Made by a program: the position numbers and the translations under genes. From Paucisalibacillus globulus DSM 18846 (GTDB lineage Bacteria; Bacillota; Bacilli; Bacillales; Amphibacillaceae), in NCBI RefSeq assembly GCF_000482485.1, contig NZ_AXVK01000026.1:1-64000 (forward strand): a DNA stretch of 64,000 nt, read 5' to 3'. Every line of letters begins with the position of its first letter. Position 1 is the first letter of the stretch. Positions 16,528-26,340 of this stretch are shown here, piece by piece. Under the pieces are notes generated by a model. That model was given only the letters and a program-made list of their open reading frames with translations. It was not told where the DNA came from and searched no databases.

Positions 16528-18361
16528 TCACATTGTTATTCAAAATATTTTACGGGATAAGGCGACATATATTTCTTATTTTCTAAGCAGCGTATTTTCC
16601 ATAGTGATTTTTTTCCTGTTTTCAACTATCGCTATTCATCCAATGTTGGCGAAATTAGATCCAACAAGTACATTAGGAGTAACAATGGTGCTTGCTAGCT
16701 TCTTTATTTATATCTTTTCTTTTGTCTTTATCATCTATTCGTTGTTCGCTTTTTTGAAAAAGAAATCAAAAACGCTAGGCACCTTTATGATGATGGGTGC
16801 TTCTATGAAGCAAATCCGCAAAATGGTTTTCAGAGAAAATATGATCATTGCTGGTGTTGCAATTCTCACAGCTATTGTATGTGGGCTGATTATCGCACCA
16901 TTATTTTTAATGGCTGCCAAAAAGATATTACGTGCGGAAATCTTTGGCATGTATATTCCAATTCAAGCCATCCTAATAACATTTGTTTTATTTTCTCTTC
17001 TATTCTTGATTGTAACTAAATTAATGACTCGTATGATAAAAAAGGAAGAAATTGCTCAACTATTAAAAGCAGATATTACACAGGAAAAGCTGATTAAACC
17101 AGCGCCATTTAAACTCATAGCATCCATCATCGTGAGTGTATTCCTCCTCTTTTCTATGATAAAGGAAATGAATTGGGTAGAATCTTTTGGAATTATCTCT
17201 TACGTTGCGCTATTTATTATTCTGTTATTAGCCATTTATTTTACAGTCACACAAGGATTGTTATTAGCCGTTCGAGTATGGCAAAAACAGCCTTCTTATT
17301 TTAGAAAAACCAATATGCTTTTTGTCTCAAACTTAAAGGCAAAAGAGCGTTCACATGCGCATATCATTTATTTATTAACAATCTTACTATTAGGCGTCTT
17401 TGTATGTACAAGCGTACTATACAGCTCTTACTACAATGTGGAGGAAAAAACAGAAAGTTTATATCCGTATAGTTTTCAATATACTTCATACCCCGGCAAC
17501 GAATTACAAGCTCAGAAAGATATAGCGTTTATTGAAGAGACCTTAGACAAAACAGGTCATTATGAAGCATACTATTCATCCTTCAAATCTGATGATAAAC
17601 GTAGGATTGGTTTTATGTCCGTTACGAATTTCAATCAACTAGGCCAACATACGCCTATAACTTTAATCGATAATGAGTATTTTGTTGCAGCTGGTCATGA
17701 AGGTGTTCTACCTAACAAAGAATCCATTCATGATTACCCACTTGGAAACCTTGAATATACGGGTATGGAAAAAAGTAATATTTTAACATCCGGGTTACAA
17801 AATGTATATTATATTGTTCCTGATAAAGTATATGAAACGATTGGGTATCCAGATTATAAAATATTTGCTTATGAATTGGATGATTGGACAAACAAGGTTC
17901 ATGTGGCTCAAACTATTTCAACAAAAATCACTATAGAACCCGATATACGCTTAATAGCATCAAAAATTGAATTATATGAAGCAGAGAAGTTCGTAAAAAG
18001 TATTATGTTCTTCATTGGTTTTATGCTTAGTTTGATTTTTATGAGTGCAGCAATGAGTATTCTTTATTTTTACATTCAAACATCGCTTGAACAAGAAAGA
18101 GAAAAGTTTTCAGGCATTAGGAAAGTTGGTTTTTCCATTAAAGAATTAACATCTATAGTGACAAAAGAGCTGGCAACCTTAATTTTTATTCCTTTTGCTG
18201 TTGCAACTTTGATTTTATTTGCAACATTGCTCGGTATGCATAACCATATCTCATTGGCATTTTATCAACTAACAGCAATTGGCTTAAGCTTATTTTTACT
18301 GCTGTTTATTATAAGCTTTTTCTTTATTCGAAGAGGTTATTTAAATAAACTTTTGAATTAA
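16517..18361 (+). CDS. ABC transporter permease, BceB-like
   Basis: A protein of 614 residues from the ATG at 16,517, which sits six bases after GGAGG; the longer frame at 16,505 starts on the ribosome site itself. It has about ten membrane helices, with the diagnostic large outside domain of roughly 220 residues (about 315-495) between helices seven and eight and the FtsX-like repeats around it. In the Bce family this loop binds the antimicrobial target complex and signals to the kinase. The precise drug cannot be told. It ends before two hairpins. Confidence 0.9.
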   Translation: MNFNHIVIQNILRDKATYISYFLSSVFSIVIFFLFSTIAIHPMLAKLDPTSTLGVTMVLASFFIYIFSFVFIIYSLFAFLKKKSKTLGTFMMMGASMKQIRKMVFRENMIIAGVAILTAIVCGLIIAPLFLMAAKKILRAEIFGMYIPIQAILITFVLFSLLFLIVTKLMTRMIKKEEIAQLLKADITQEKLIKPAPFKLIASIIVSVFLLFSMIKEMNWVESFGIISYVALFIILLLAIYFTVTQGLLLAVRVWQKQPSYFRKTNMLFVSNLKAKERSHAHIIYLLTILLLGVFVCTSVLYSSYYNVEEKTESLYPYSFQYTSYPGNELQAQKDIAFIEETLDKTGHYEAYYSSFKSDDKRRIGFMSVTNFNQLGQHTPITLIDNEYFVAAGHEGVLPNKESIHDYPLGNLEYTGMEKSNILTSGLQNVYYIVPDKVYETIGYPDYKIFAYELDDWTNKVHVAQTISTKITIEPDIRLIASKIELYEAEKFVKSIMFFIGFMLSLIFMSAAMSILYFYIQTSLEQEREKFSGIRKVGFSIKELTSIVTKELATLIFIPFAVATLILFATLLGMHNHISLAFYQLTAIGLSLFLLLFIISFFFIRRGYLNKLLN

Positions 18362-18401
18362 CGCTATCCGGTTTTGACCAGCAAGTAAGTATAATGATTG
18401 T

Positions 18402-18440
18402 CTGACAGGAATTATTTTAAGTAGAGTAATTCTCTGTCAG
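18402..18440. other. Long imperfect hairpin downstream of bceB-like gene
   Basis: CTGACAGGAATTA pairs with TAATTCTCTGTCAG (one bulged base). No T tract follows directly, so it may stabilise the 3' end of the transporter mRNA rather than terminate it. Confidence 0.5.
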
Positions 18441-18464
18441 TCCGTAAATTATTTATCTCTAATT

Positions 18465-18508
18465 GGGGCCCTTCAGGAAATGCACTCTATTGGCGGGCCC
18501 CTCTTTTT
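18465..18508 (+). terminator. GC-rich intrinsic terminator of the transporter operon
   Basis: Arms GGGGCCC and GGGCCCC with a 23-base loop are followed by TCTTTTT, a strong Rho-independent terminator about 105 bases after the permease stop. Confidence 0.75.
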
Positions 18509-18674
18509 AAGAAGTTATGGTTTAAAACTATATCTTTAATAAACGAGACAGAAACGATCAAATTTTTTTAATTTTTTCAAGACCTAAATCGTAAAAACTC
18601 ATAAAATTTTAGAGAACCATCGAACTTCAATTAAACTACCTTAATAGTTTAAGTACGTTTTTTTACAATCTATT

Positions 18675-18822
18675 TTAAATTTACCATTCTTAAAATTATA
18701 CAACTCACTATTCTGAAAAAACAAAAAGAGTCCCGCCACCTCTAATGACGAAACTCTTACTAATTTAGTCTCCATATAATATGTTATTTCCAATACGATT
18801 CTAATTGCTAATTGTCATTTTA
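18675..18822. repeat. Intergenic repeat, copy 2 (first copy near 1,805)
   Basis: This shares ordered blocks with 1,805-1,968, among them ACCATTCTT, TATTCTGAAAA, TCTAATGA, TTTAGTCTCCAT and ATAATATGTTATTT. It includes a hairpin AAGAGT/ACTCTT (18,725-18,760 region) that could end the downstream minus-strand oxidoreductase gene. It accounts for most of the 510-base gap with the terminators. Confidence 0.65.
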
Positions 18823-18874
18823 TACTTCACAACAGAACCCTTTAATTATCTCACTAACTGGGATTTTCTTATGA

Positions 18875-19879
18875 TTAATTCAGTAGTACTTGCTGTCCGG
18901 TACGAATCGATTGATAACAAGCATCCATAACACGCATCGCACGGATGGATTCATCCATCTTATTCCTCATCCTGTCTGAAGCACCACTTAATATAGCATC
19001 AGAAAGATATTCCACTTCGTTCCGGTATTGGTCGCCATTCCATGTTTCTACTCTACTGACTCCCGCAATATTTACGATTACTAACCCATCACCACCATGT
19101 AAATCTGGTCGGTAGGCTCTTGGAACCACAATACTTCCCTTTGTTCCAATTACTTCATACTCATGCCGCATCGCATAATTAAAACTTGCATCAAACGTTG
19201 CCCGTATACCATCAGGAAAAGTTACATGCACAACAACATCAGTGTCCACGTTATAATCCGGATCTACTTTTGCATGAACATGCACGGTTTCAGGCTCTGA
19301 GCGAAGAATATGACGAATCGAATGTATCGGATAACAGCCAATATCATATAAACTGCCCCCACCTTTTTGAACATCCATTCGAATATTATTACCCTTATTC
19401 GTCAACAAAAATGAAAAACCAGCTCTCATGTATTGCACTGTACCAATCTCACCCGAATCAATAATCTGTCTAACCCTTTCATGCTGTGGATGAAATTGGT
19501 ACATAAACGCCTCCATGAAAATCACATGGTTTTCTTCACACACCTGTTTCATTTCTAACAGTTCATCTGTATGGAGCGCTGCAGGCTTTTCACATAAAAT
19601 ATGCTTTCCCCTTAGAGCCGCTTCCAGTACCCATTTTTTATGTAAATGATTGGGAAGCGGTATGTAAACAGCATCAATGTAGGGATCATCCAATAACTTT
19701 TCATAGCTATCGTAAGCATGTTTTATATCATACTTTTCAGCTACTGCCCTTGCTTTATGCATCCCACTCTCACTTGCTATAGCAACAACCTCAGCATTGG
19801 TTGATCGCTGAAAAGCTGGAATTAAAGCTTGCTGAGCAATACCCGCCGTACTTAATATCCCAAATTTTACTTTCGTCAT
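18875..19879 (-). CDS. Gfo/Idh/MocA-family NAD(P)-dependent oxidoreductase
   Basis: A 334-residue dehydrogenase. The N-terminal Rossmann domain starts VKFGILSTAGIAQQALIPAF and carries the family motif HILCEKPAALHTDE (about 94-107, EKP lysine). The C-terminal alpha/beta domain (about 125-330) carries GGGSLYDIGCYPIHSIR (about 174-190). This family oxidises or reduces sugars and inositols. It is 18 bases downstream of the aldo/keto reductase gene, and both probably act on a sugar. Whether they belong to the neighbouring arabinose system is not shown, because a terminator separates them from it. Confidence 0.85.
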   Translation of the reverse strand: MTKVKFGILSTAGIAQQALIPAFQRSTNAEVVAIASESGMHKARAVAEKYDIKHAYDSYEKLLDDPYIDAVYIPLPNHLHKKWVLEAALRGKHILCEKPAALHTDELLEMKQVCEENHVIFMEAFMYQFHPQHERVRQIIDSGEIGTVQYMRAGFSFLLTNKGNNIRMDVQKGGGSLYDIGCYPIHSIRHILRSEPETVHVHAKVDPDYNVDTDVVVHVTFPDGIRATFDASFNYAMRHEYEVIGTKGSIVVPRAYRPDLHGGDGLVIVNIAGVSRVETWNGDQYRNEVEYLSDAILSGASDRMRNKMDESIRAMRVMDACYQSIRTGQQVLLN

Positions 19880-19897
19880 GGTTTAAAGCCCCTTTTT

Positions 19898-20881
19898 TTA
19901 GTATCCACCACGAATAGACGCATGTACCTCTTCCTTATAAAACATTACTAATTTTTCCATCTCGTCCTCGGAAAAGCTTTTTACCTCTGTTGCACGTAAA
20001 TTATCTTCTACTTGCTTTTCATTTTTAAATCCAGGTATAACCGTAGATATTGCTTCATGATCTAGAATCCACCGCAATGCTGCTCGTGTCATATTTTCTC
20101 TACCTTCAGCTATCCAGGACACATGCCTACTTAATTCCACACCCTTTTTGAACTCTAGTCCACTAAATGTCTCCCCAACGTTAAAAGCCTCACCATTTCG
20201 ATTAAAATGACGATGATCATCATTTTCAAACTTAGAATCCGCTTGAAACTTACCCGTTAATAATCCACTAGCAAGGGGAACTCGCGCTATAATTCCTACA
20301 CCTTTTTCTAAAGCACGAGGGAATAATGTATCGATCGGCTTTTGACGTAACACATTAAAGATAACCTGCAATGTACTCACATTCGGTTGTTCAAGGCAAA
20401 TTAACCCTTCTTCCACTGTTTCTACACTAACACCGTAATAACGAATTTTCCCCTGTTCTTTTAATCTATCGAGTACGTCAAACACCGCTCCTTGCTGTAG
20501 AATTTCCATAGGTGGACAATGGATTTGAAATAAGTCTAGGTACTCTCTATTTAACCGTTTCAAACTATCCTCACAGAATTTCGTTACACTTTCCATGGAA
20601 TACGTTTCTGGATCATGAATATCCCCAGCACGACAAAACTTTGTCGCTATATGTATTTGTGCTTCTTTCCCTTTTATTGCTTTTGCTAAAAGCTCCTCAC
20701 TATGACCATTCCCATAAACATCCGCCGTATCAAAAAAGTTAACTCCTCGGTCAATAGCGGTATCAATAGCCCTTAACGACTCTTGGTCATCTTTACTCCC
20801 CCACTCTCCACCAATTCCCCATGTTCCAAAACTCAACTCACTTACAAGTAAATTGGTAGTACCTAGCTTACGATATTTCAT
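19898..20881 (-). CDS. Aldo/keto reductase
   Basis: A 327-residue NADPH-dependent TIM-barrel reductase. It opens MKYRKLGTTNLLVSELSFGT and has the catalytic tetrad context: D in FFDTADVYGNGHSEELLA (D and Y), K in HIATKF, H in FQIHCP. The cofactor-binding end is ISTVIPGFKNEKQVEDNL. Substrate unknown; family members reduce carbonyls of sugars or aldehydes. AAAGGAG lies before the ATG. First gene of a two-gene unit with the Gfo/Idh enzyme. Confidence 0.85.
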   Translation of the reverse strand: MKYRKLGTTNLLVSELSFGTWGIGGEWGSKDDQESLRAIDTAIDRGVNFFDTADVYGNGHSEELLAKAIKGKEAQIHIATKFCRAGDIHDPETYSMESVTKFCEDSLKRLNREYLDLFQIHCPPMEILQQGAVFDVLDRLKEQGKIRYYGVSVETVEEGLICLEQPNVSTLQVIFNVLRQKPIDTLFPRALEKGVGIIARVPLASGLLTGKFQADSKFENDDHRHFNRNGEAFNVGETFSGLEFKKGVELSRHVSWIAEGRENMTRAALRWILDHEAISTVIPGFKNEKQVEDNLRATEVKSFSEDEMEKLVMFYKEEVHASIRGGY

Positions 20882-20905
20882 TCAAACCACTCCTTTTCAC
20901 ATGAA

Positions 20906-20943
20906 GAAAGAAAGCTAAACACAACTTATGATTAGCTTTCTTT
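20906..20943 (-). terminator. Terminator of the sugar ABC transporter operon
   Basis: On the minus strand AAAGAAAGCTAA pairs with TTTAGCTTTCTTTC and the 3' side is pyrimidine-rich. It lies directly after the permease stop and ahead of the aldo/keto reductase, separating the two transcription units. Confidence 0.65.
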
Positions 20944-20951
20944 GCAGTATT

Positions 20952-22109
20952 TTATTTATTTTTATTTAATACATCAAATGCAACTGCGCCAAGTAATACA
21001 AGGCCTTTTATCGCCTGTTGCCAATCAATACCAATACCCATTAAGGACATTCCATTATTAAGAACACCCATTACTAAGGCACCAATAACAGCACCAAACA
21101 CGGTACCTACCCCACCAGTAAAGGAAGCTCCGCCAATTACAGCAGCAGCAATCGCGTCAAGTTCAAATAGATTACCAGCTTGCGGGGTTGCAGCATTTAA
21201 ACGTCCAGCAAAAATAAGACCGGATAATGCAGCCAAAACACCCATATTAACAAACACCCAGAACTTCATTTTCTTCGTCTTAACACCTGAAAGCTGAGCA
21301 GCATTTATATTACCACCCAAAGCATAAATATGGCGTCCTACAACCGTTTTACCCATAAGGAATGTATAGCCAATAACTAATAACGTTAATATAATTAACA
21401 CATACGGTATTCCTTCATACTGTGCCAACACAAATGTGAACACATTGATGATAAGCGTTATTAGAACGAGTTTTGCGACAAATAACGGTAATGTAGTGGT
21501 ATTAAAATTATATTTAATATCTGATCTACGGCCCCTTATTTCAAAAAGGATATAGATGACGGATAATAAAACACCAATGACAATTGTGAATAATTGAAGT
21601 TCTCCTCCACCAAATATATCAGGCAAGAAGGAGGAACTTAAACTGCGGAAACCATCAGGAAATGGAGCAATGGTCCGACCTTCTAATACGACTAACGTCA
21701 ACCCTCGGAAAATCAACATCCCAGCAAGGGTTACAATAAATGATGGAATATTAAAATAGGACACCCAAAATCCTTGCCAAGCACCAATCAATGCCCCTAA
21801 TAATAAACAAAGCAAAATTCCAACAATTACAGGTAAATCCCATGATACTAATAGAACCCCTGCAACAGCACCAACAAATGCGGCAACAGACCCAACGGAT
21901 AAATCAATTTCTCCCGTTATGATGATCAACATCATACCTATTGCTAACACGATAATATAACTATTTTGCATAATAATATTCGTTACATTTAAAGGTGTTA
22001 ATAAAATTCCATCCGTTAATATTTGAAATAAAATAACAATACCAACTAAAGCAATTACCATCCCAAATTTTCTTATATTACTACTTATGAGATTCTTCAT
22101 TCCATCCAC
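20952..22109 (-). CDS. Sugar ABC transporter permease, GguB/XylH type
   Basis: A 385-residue permease with about ten helices. The family signature is clear: LAIGMMLIIITGEIDLSVGS (about 56-75) near the N-terminus and AAAVIGGASFTGGVGTVFGA (about 321-340) with GALVMGVLNNGMSLMG near the C-terminus. This is the monosaccharide-specific branch (carbohydrate uptake class 2). Its start is a GTG a few bases after the ATPase stop; an ATG nine bases further in is possible. Within an operon with binding protein and ATPase, next to arabinose genes, L-arabinose is the probable substrate. Confidence 0.85.
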   Translation of the reverse strand: MDGMKNLISSNIRKFGMVIALVGIVILFQILTDGILLTPLNVTNIIMQNSYIIVLAIGMMLIIITGEIDLSVGSVAAFVGAVAGVLLVSWDLPVIVGILLCLLLGALIGAWQGFWVSYFNIPSFIVTLAGMLIFRGLTLVVLEGRTIAPFPDGFRSLSSSFLPDIFGGGELQLFTIVIGVLLSVIYILFEIRGRRSDIKYNFNTTTLPLFVAKLVLITLIINVFTFVLAQYEGIPYVLIILTLLVIGYTFLMGKTVVGRHIYALGGNINAAQLSGVKTKKMKFWVFVNMGVLAALSGLIFAGRLNAATPQAGNLFELDAIAAAVIGGASFTGGVGTVFGAVIGALVMGVLNNGMSLMGIGIDWQQAIKGLVLLGAVAFDVLNKNK

Positions 22110-22113
22110 AGTT

Positions 22114-23649
22114 TTACGACCCCCAACTCTGTGTCATATATGTCATTAACGTTTCTTGATTTGCTTCACTCTTGTCTAAGTTAGCTGTGATTCTTCCCTC
22201 GCTCAGTGCGTATATCCGGTCACACATACCTAGTAGTTCTGGTAATTCTGATGAAATCATAATGATGCTTTTTCCTTGTTCAGCTAGTTCATTTATTAAC
22301 TTATATATTTCAAACTTTGCCCCTACATCGATTCCTCGTGTCGGTTCGTCCAAAATTAATACATCCGGATTAGTAAACATCCATTTCCCTAAAACAACTT
22401 TCTGTTGATTTCCACCGCTAAGGTTAATCGTCCTTTGATGAATGGTTGGAGCTTTAATATTAATTTTTGTTTTTAATGATTCTGCTTCCACTACTTCCTT
22501 ACTTGTATCAAGAATATTATTCTTCGCCACTTCCTGTAAATTCGCGAGTGTCAGATTGTTTTTTACACTATCTATTAAAATTAACCCATACTCTTTACGA
22601 TTCTCAGAAACATAAGCAACACCATTCTTAACGGCATCATTTACATTTTTAAATGTAACTTCTTCTCCGTCCTTGAATAGTTGTCCTGTTATTTTTTTAC
22701 CATAAGATTTACCAAAAATACTCATGGCAAGTTCTGTTCGTCCTGCGCCCATTAATCCCGCAATACCTACAATCTCACCTTGCTTTACATGGATTTGAAT
22801 ATCATGTAAAATTTGCTTTTCCGTATCTAATGGATGGTGTACAGACCAGTTTTTCACTTCAAAAACTACTCTATCTTGAATATTGTAGTTTCGCTCTGGA
22901 AATAGATTGGCTAGCTCCCGACCAACCATGTCCTTAATGATGGTAGCCTCCGTTAACTTATCTCCCTTAACACTATAAGTTTCAATGGTTTGACCGTCAC
23001 GTAAAACCGTAATACTATCAGAAACCTTTAATAGTTCCTTTAGTTTATGAGATATTAATATAGATGTCATACCTTGTTTCTTAAATTCTAGTAAAAGATT
23101 TAATAGATTTTCACTATCCTCTTCATTTAATGCAGAAGTCGGTTCATCTAATATTAATAGCTTAACTTTTTTCGATAGTGCCTTAGCAATTTCCACCAGC
23201 TGTTGCTGACCAACGCCTATGTTTTTAATCTTTTCTTCTGGATCAAGTTTAAGACCTACCTTTTCCAGTAATTGTCTTGTCTCAATGATTGTTTTTTTCC
23301 AATTAATAATGCCATTTTTTGCTTGCTCATTTCCTAGAAAGATATTCTCTGCAATGGATAGTTCAGGAATTAATGCTAACTCCTGATGAATAATAACAAT
23401 CCCAAGCTTTTCACTTTCATTAATATCTTTAAACTGGCATTCTGTTTCTTCAAATATAATATCGCCTTCATATGTACCGAACGGGTGAACACCACTTAAG
23501 ACCTTCATTAGCGTAGATTTACCAGCGCCATTTTCGCCTATAAGTGCATGTATCTCGCCTTGCTCAACCTTAAGGTTTACATTATCTAATGCTTTAACAC
23601 CTGGAAATGTCTTAGAAATACCTTTCATTTCCAATATTGTTTCAGCCAT
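22114..23649 (-). CDS. Sugar ABC transporter ATPase, GguA type (two ATPase domains)
   Basis: A protein of 511 residues from the ATG at 23,649, which has GGGGTG upstream; a longer frame to 23,694 lacks a site. Two fused ABC domains: the first with GENGAGKST and signature [15 protein letters not shown], the second (about 260-505) with a degenerate Walker [13 protein letters not shown], signature [15 protein letters not shown] and Walker [21 protein letters not shown]. This is the standard layout of RbsA/XylG/GguA-type importers. It energises the adjacent permease. Confidence 0.9.
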   Translation of the reverse strand: MAETILEMKGISKTFPGVKALDNVNLKVEQGEIHALIGENGAGKSTLMKVLSGVHPFGTYEGDIIFEETECQFKDINESEKLGIVIIHQELALIPELSIAENIFLGNEQAKNGIINWKKTIIETRQLLEKVGLKLDPEEKIKNIGVGQQQLVEIAKALSKKVKLLILDEPTSALNEEDSENLLNLLLEFKKQGMTSILISHKLKELLKVSDSITVLRDGQTIETYSVKGDKLTEATIIKDMVGRELANLFPERNYNIQDRVVFEVKNWSVHHPLDTEKQILHDIQIHVKQGEIVGIAGLMGAGRTELAMSIFGKSYGKKITGQLFKDGEEVTFKNVNDAVKNGVAYVSENRKEYGLILIDSVKNNLTLANLQEVAKNNILDTSKEVVEAESLKTKINIKAPTIHQRTINLSGGNQQKVVLGKWMFTNPDVLILDEPTRGIDVGAKFEIYKLINELAEQGKSIIMISSELPELLGMCDRIYALSEGRITANLDKSEANQETLMTYMTQSWGS

Positions 23650-23681
23650 CTCTTTCACCCCTTTAACCTGAAAATAAGTAA

Positions 23682-23719
23682 GATGATTTAGCAATTAGAA
23701 AGTGCATTGCTAAATCATC
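23682..23719 (-). other. Stem-loop between binding-protein and ATPase genes
   Basis: Perfect 14-bp stem GATGATTTAGCAAT / ATTGCTAAATCATC with a ten-base loop, located between two genes of the transporter operon. It has no strong T tract. Such intercistronic hairpins often protect the upstream message and give binding protein in excess over the membrane components; here that is inference. Confidence 0.6.
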
Positions 23720-23733
23720 TAGAAATCTTTAAA

Positions 23734-24807
23734 TTATTGTAATTCGTCCTCCGTATAATACTCTGTATCTACTAGCGCTTCTTTGTAGTTATCAATATCA
23801 ACGGAGATAGGTTCTAATAGATAAGAAGGAACTACTTTCTTCCCATTATCATATGTTTCCTCATCATTTATTTCTGGCTCTTCATCTTTTAGTACAGAGT
23901 CAGCCATATTAACCGCCTTGGCAGCTAATTCTCTCGTATCTTTAAAAATGGTTTGCGTTTGTTCGCCAGCAATGATTGATTTTACAGAAGCAAGTTCTGC
24001 ATCCTGACCAGTGACAATCGGCATTGGATTATCAGCTGAGCCATATCCAACAGCCTTTAGTGATGAAATAACTCCACGGCTAATTCCATCAAATGGTGAT
24101 AATACAACATCTACCTTTTCGCCAGAGTAATGAGCACTTAACAAGTTATCCATACGTTCTTGTGCTTTTGCACCGTCCCAACGTAATGTTGCACCTTGTT
24201 CAAATTCAGTTTGACCACTTTTAACAACTAATTGACCATTATCAATATATGGTTGAAGAATAGAAATAGCTCCATCCCAGAAGAAATATGCGTTGTTATC
24301 ATCAGGTGAACCAGCAAATAATTCAATATTAAATGGACCTTCACCATCAGCTAACCCTAATTTTTCTTCAATATACTTTGCTTGTAAAACACCAACCTGG
24401 AAGTTATCGAATGTAGCGTAATAACTTACATGGTCACTATTCATGATTAAACGATCATACGCAATAACAGGTATATCTTGATTCTTTGCCTTTTCAAGTA
24501 CATCTGTAAGCGCCTCACCATCAATTGAAGCGATTACAAGAATGTCCACACCTTTTGTAATCATGTTTTCAATTTGGGATAATTGATTCTCCACAACATC
24601 CTCTGCATATTGCAGATCAACGTCATATCCTAGCTTTTCAAACTCTGCTTTCATATTGTCGCCATCATATACCCATCTTTCAGAAGACTTCGTTGGCATC
24701 GCAATTCCAACCGTTTTTGAATCACCGTCTCCTCCCGCATCTTTACCACAAGCAACCAAGGCTAAGGTAAGAAGGAATATACCTAAAATTAACGTAAACT
24801 TCTTCAT
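23734..24807 (-). CDS. Sugar-binding lipoprotein, ChvE-like
   Basis: A 357-residue extracellular solute-binding lipoprotein. The signal peptide [20 protein letters not shown] ends in the lipobox LVAC-G (Cys20). The mature part follows the ChvE/XylF pattern: [20 protein letters not shown], then [20 protein letters not shown] and [20 protein letters not shown], and later [20 protein letters not shown] (aspartate contacts sugar). GGGGGG before the ATG. AraR-type operators and a CRE lie upstream, so uptake of L-arabinose or a related pentose is likely. Confidence 0.88.
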   Translation of the reverse strand: MKKFTLILGIFLLTLALVACGKDAGGDGDSKTVGIAMPTKSSERWVYDGDNMKAEFEKLGYDVDLQYAEDVVENQLSQIENMITKGVDILVIASIDGEALTDVLEKAKNQDIPVIAYDRLIMNSDHVSYYATFDNFQVGVLQAKYIEEKLGLADGEGPFNIELFAGSPDDNNAYFFWDGAISILQPYIDNGQLVVKSGQTEFEQGATLRWDGAKAQERMDNLLSAHYSGEKVDVVLSPFDGISRGVISSLKAVGYGSADNPMPIVTGQDAELASVKSIIAGEQTQTIFKDTRELAAKAVNMADSVLKDEEPEINDEETYDNGKKVVPSYLLEPISVDIDNYKEALVDTEYYTEDELQ

Positions 24808-24860
24808 TCTTTTTTCCCCCTATTTCTATTAAATAATTTTTTATTAAACAGAGTCTGTCA

Positions 24861-24874
24861 GGATAGCGCTTTCA
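24861..24874 (-). promoter_or_regulatory. Candidate catabolite-responsive element (CRE)
   Basis: On the minus strand TGAAAGCGCTATCC agrees with the CcpA consensus TGWAANCGNTNWCA at 13 of 14 positions. It lies between the AraR boxes and the binding-protein start, so glucose repression of sugar uptake is expected. Confidence 0.6.
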
Positions 24875-24926
24875 TAATGTTTTAAAAAAATATGTACTCT
24901 GTAAAATAATGATTAATCTTCTTTCC

Positions 24927-24976
24927 AAATTGTTCGTACAATCAATTTATAAATTACTAATCTTGTACGTACATTT
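24927..24976. promoter_or_regulatory. Pair of AraR-type operators before the transporter operon
   Basis: Two palindromic boxes, AATTGTTCGTACAATC and CTTGTACGTACATT, have centres 33 bases apart (three helical turns). They resemble the ATTTGTACGTACAAAT-like AraR operator and the boxes before araD in this window. Confidence 0.75.
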
Positions 24977-25037
24977 ATTATAAATTACACAGACTATTAA
25001 TGCAATATAAAATTTATAATGTTTTCTATATTTAGGT

Positions 25038-25085
25038 AAAAAAAATAAAAGACCTGGATTTAAGCATTTTAATCCAAATCTTTTA
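25038..25085 (-). terminator. Terminator of araR
   Basis: On the minus strand TTTGGATTAAAATGCTTAA-type arms (AAGATTTGGATT with AATCCAGGTCTT) form an imperfect hairpin followed by TTTATTTTTTTT. Confidence 0.65.
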
Positions 25086-25095
25086 CAAATTATCG

Positions 25096-26205
25096 TTATT
25101 CATTTATATCTTTTGTAGATGTTCTAACTACTAATTCTGGTGAATAGACAATCGAATTTCTATTAAACGCATCATTGTTTTTATTCTTTTTTGAATTTAT
25201 TAGATCGAGTATTGTATTAGCCGCTTCTTCCCCCATAAGACTTTTGGGATGTACAATAGAAGTTAATTTCACTTCTGATATTTCTGCTAAAAAGGAATCG
25301 TCATAGCCTACCATCGAGAAATCATCTGGTATAATGATGTTTTTTTCCCTTAATACATTCAGTAATTTCATGGCAATTTCGTCATTATAACAAACTAGCC
25401 CTGTAAGCCCGTGATTTGGTGCAGATAGTAGTTTATCAAGTTCTTGAACTGGTTTCGTTTCTTTTCCTTCTGTTGTATAGGTAATAATATTCCTAGGATT
25501 AATTGGGACATTATTTTTCCTGTGAGCTTTTAAGAACCCTTTCATACGTTGAGCCCCTTGCATATCATCGGTCTTAAAACAGCCAATGATATTCCGGTGC
25601 CCCAGATTAATTAGATGCTCTGTTTGAATAAAGCCACCTTTTTCATCATCCATGACAATGCTTATTGGCTCTAGTTCATCATAGTAGGCATTTATCATAA
25701 TATAGGGAATAGACTGTTGCTCTAGCTCCAAATAATAAGCTAGATTTGGATTGGAATAAGCACTTTTGGTCGGTTCTACGATTACACCATCAAATTTTTG
25801 ATTAAGCAGTTTCCCTAGAATCAGCCGTTCATTCTCATGATTATTATTTGTACTGAAAATACTAACTTGATACCCCGCTTCACTTAAGCGTGCTTCAGCT
25901 CCTCTAATGATAGAGGTAAAAATATAGTCGGATATATACGTCGTAACAATCGCAATGCTTTTCTGGTTTTCTCGATGTTCACTCTTTTTTTCAACCGTTC
26001 TATCCGCACAAAATGTACCTGAACCTTGCTCCCGGTACAACCAACCCGTTGTTACTAATTCACCAATTGCTTGCCTTACCGTATGGCGACTAACACCGAA
26101 TTCTTTCATCAACTCACTTTCCGAGCTAATTTTTTGGTGTGCTGTATATGTTCCATCTGTTATTTTCGATTGAATTGCATTTTTAACCATATTATATTTT
26201 GTCAT
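25096..26205 (-). CDS. araR: Arabinose operon repressor, GntR/LacI hybrid
   Basis: A protein of 369 residues from the ATG at 26,205, preceded by AAGGGTG; the longer frame to 26,259 has no site. The N-terminal GntR-type winged helix is at about 1-70 (ISSESELMKEFGVSRHTVRQ; GWLYREQGSGTF). The C-terminal LacI/GalR-type sugar-binding domain is at about 82-365 (IAIVTTYISDYIFTSIIRGA; TGLVCYNDEIAMKLLNVLRE). This fusion is diagnostic of AraR, which releases its operators on binding L-arabinose. A degenerate box just upstream suggests autoregulation. It lies between araA and the transporter. Confidence 0.93.
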   Translation of the reverse strand: MTKYNMVKNAIQSKITDGTYTAHQKISSESELMKEFGVSRHTVRQAIGELVTTGWLYREQGSGTFCADRTVEKKSEHRENQKSIAIVTTYISDYIFTSIIRGAEARLSEAGYQVSIFSTNNNHENERLILGKLLNQKFDGVIVEPTKSAYSNPNLAYYLELEQQSIPYIMINAYYDELEPISIVMDDEKGGFIQTEHLINLGHRNIIGCFKTDDMQGAQRMKGFLKAHRKNNVPINPRNIITYTTEGKETKPVQELDKLLSAPNHGLTGLVCYNDEIAMKLLNVLREKNIIIPDDFSMVGYDDSFLAEISEVKLTSIVHPKSLMGEEAANTILDLINSKKNKNNDAFNRNSIVYSPELVVRTSTKDINE

Positions 26206-26230
26206 GTAATCACCCTTAATGCGTACTTCA

Positions 26231-26248
26231 AACATATTCGTATAAGTT
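26231..26248. promoter_or_regulatory. Degenerate AraR-type box before araR
   Basis: AACATATTCGTATAAGTT is a near-palindrome with the central TTCGTA shared by the better boxes. Its position, about 26 bases ahead of the araR start, would allow autoregulation. Confidence 0.4.
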
Positions 26249-26251
26249 AAG

Positions 26252-26295
26252 CATATCATATAGGATGTCTTATTTACATCTTATATGATGATATG
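26252..26295. other. Inverted repeat upstream of araR
   Basis: CATATCATATAGGATGT and ACATCTTATATGATGATATG form an imperfect dyad in the araA-araR gap. It may be part of the araR promoter region or an mRNA structure; no specific function is evident. Confidence 0.4.
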
Positions 26296-26329
26296 AAAAA
26301 AATAGAGATTTGCTCGGGTTGCAAATCTC
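26296..26329 (-). terminator. Terminator of the araDBA operon
   Basis: On the minus strand GAGATTTGC-N7-GCAAATCTC (perfect 9-bp stem) is followed by TATTTTTTT, twelve bases after the araA stop. It isolates araR transcription from the catabolic operon. Confidence 0.85.
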
Positions 26330-26340
26330 ATGTACTACGT

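Noticed and set aside
26252-26295. A riboswitch before araR
   Set aside because: Only a simple imperfect dyad; no known aptamer features.
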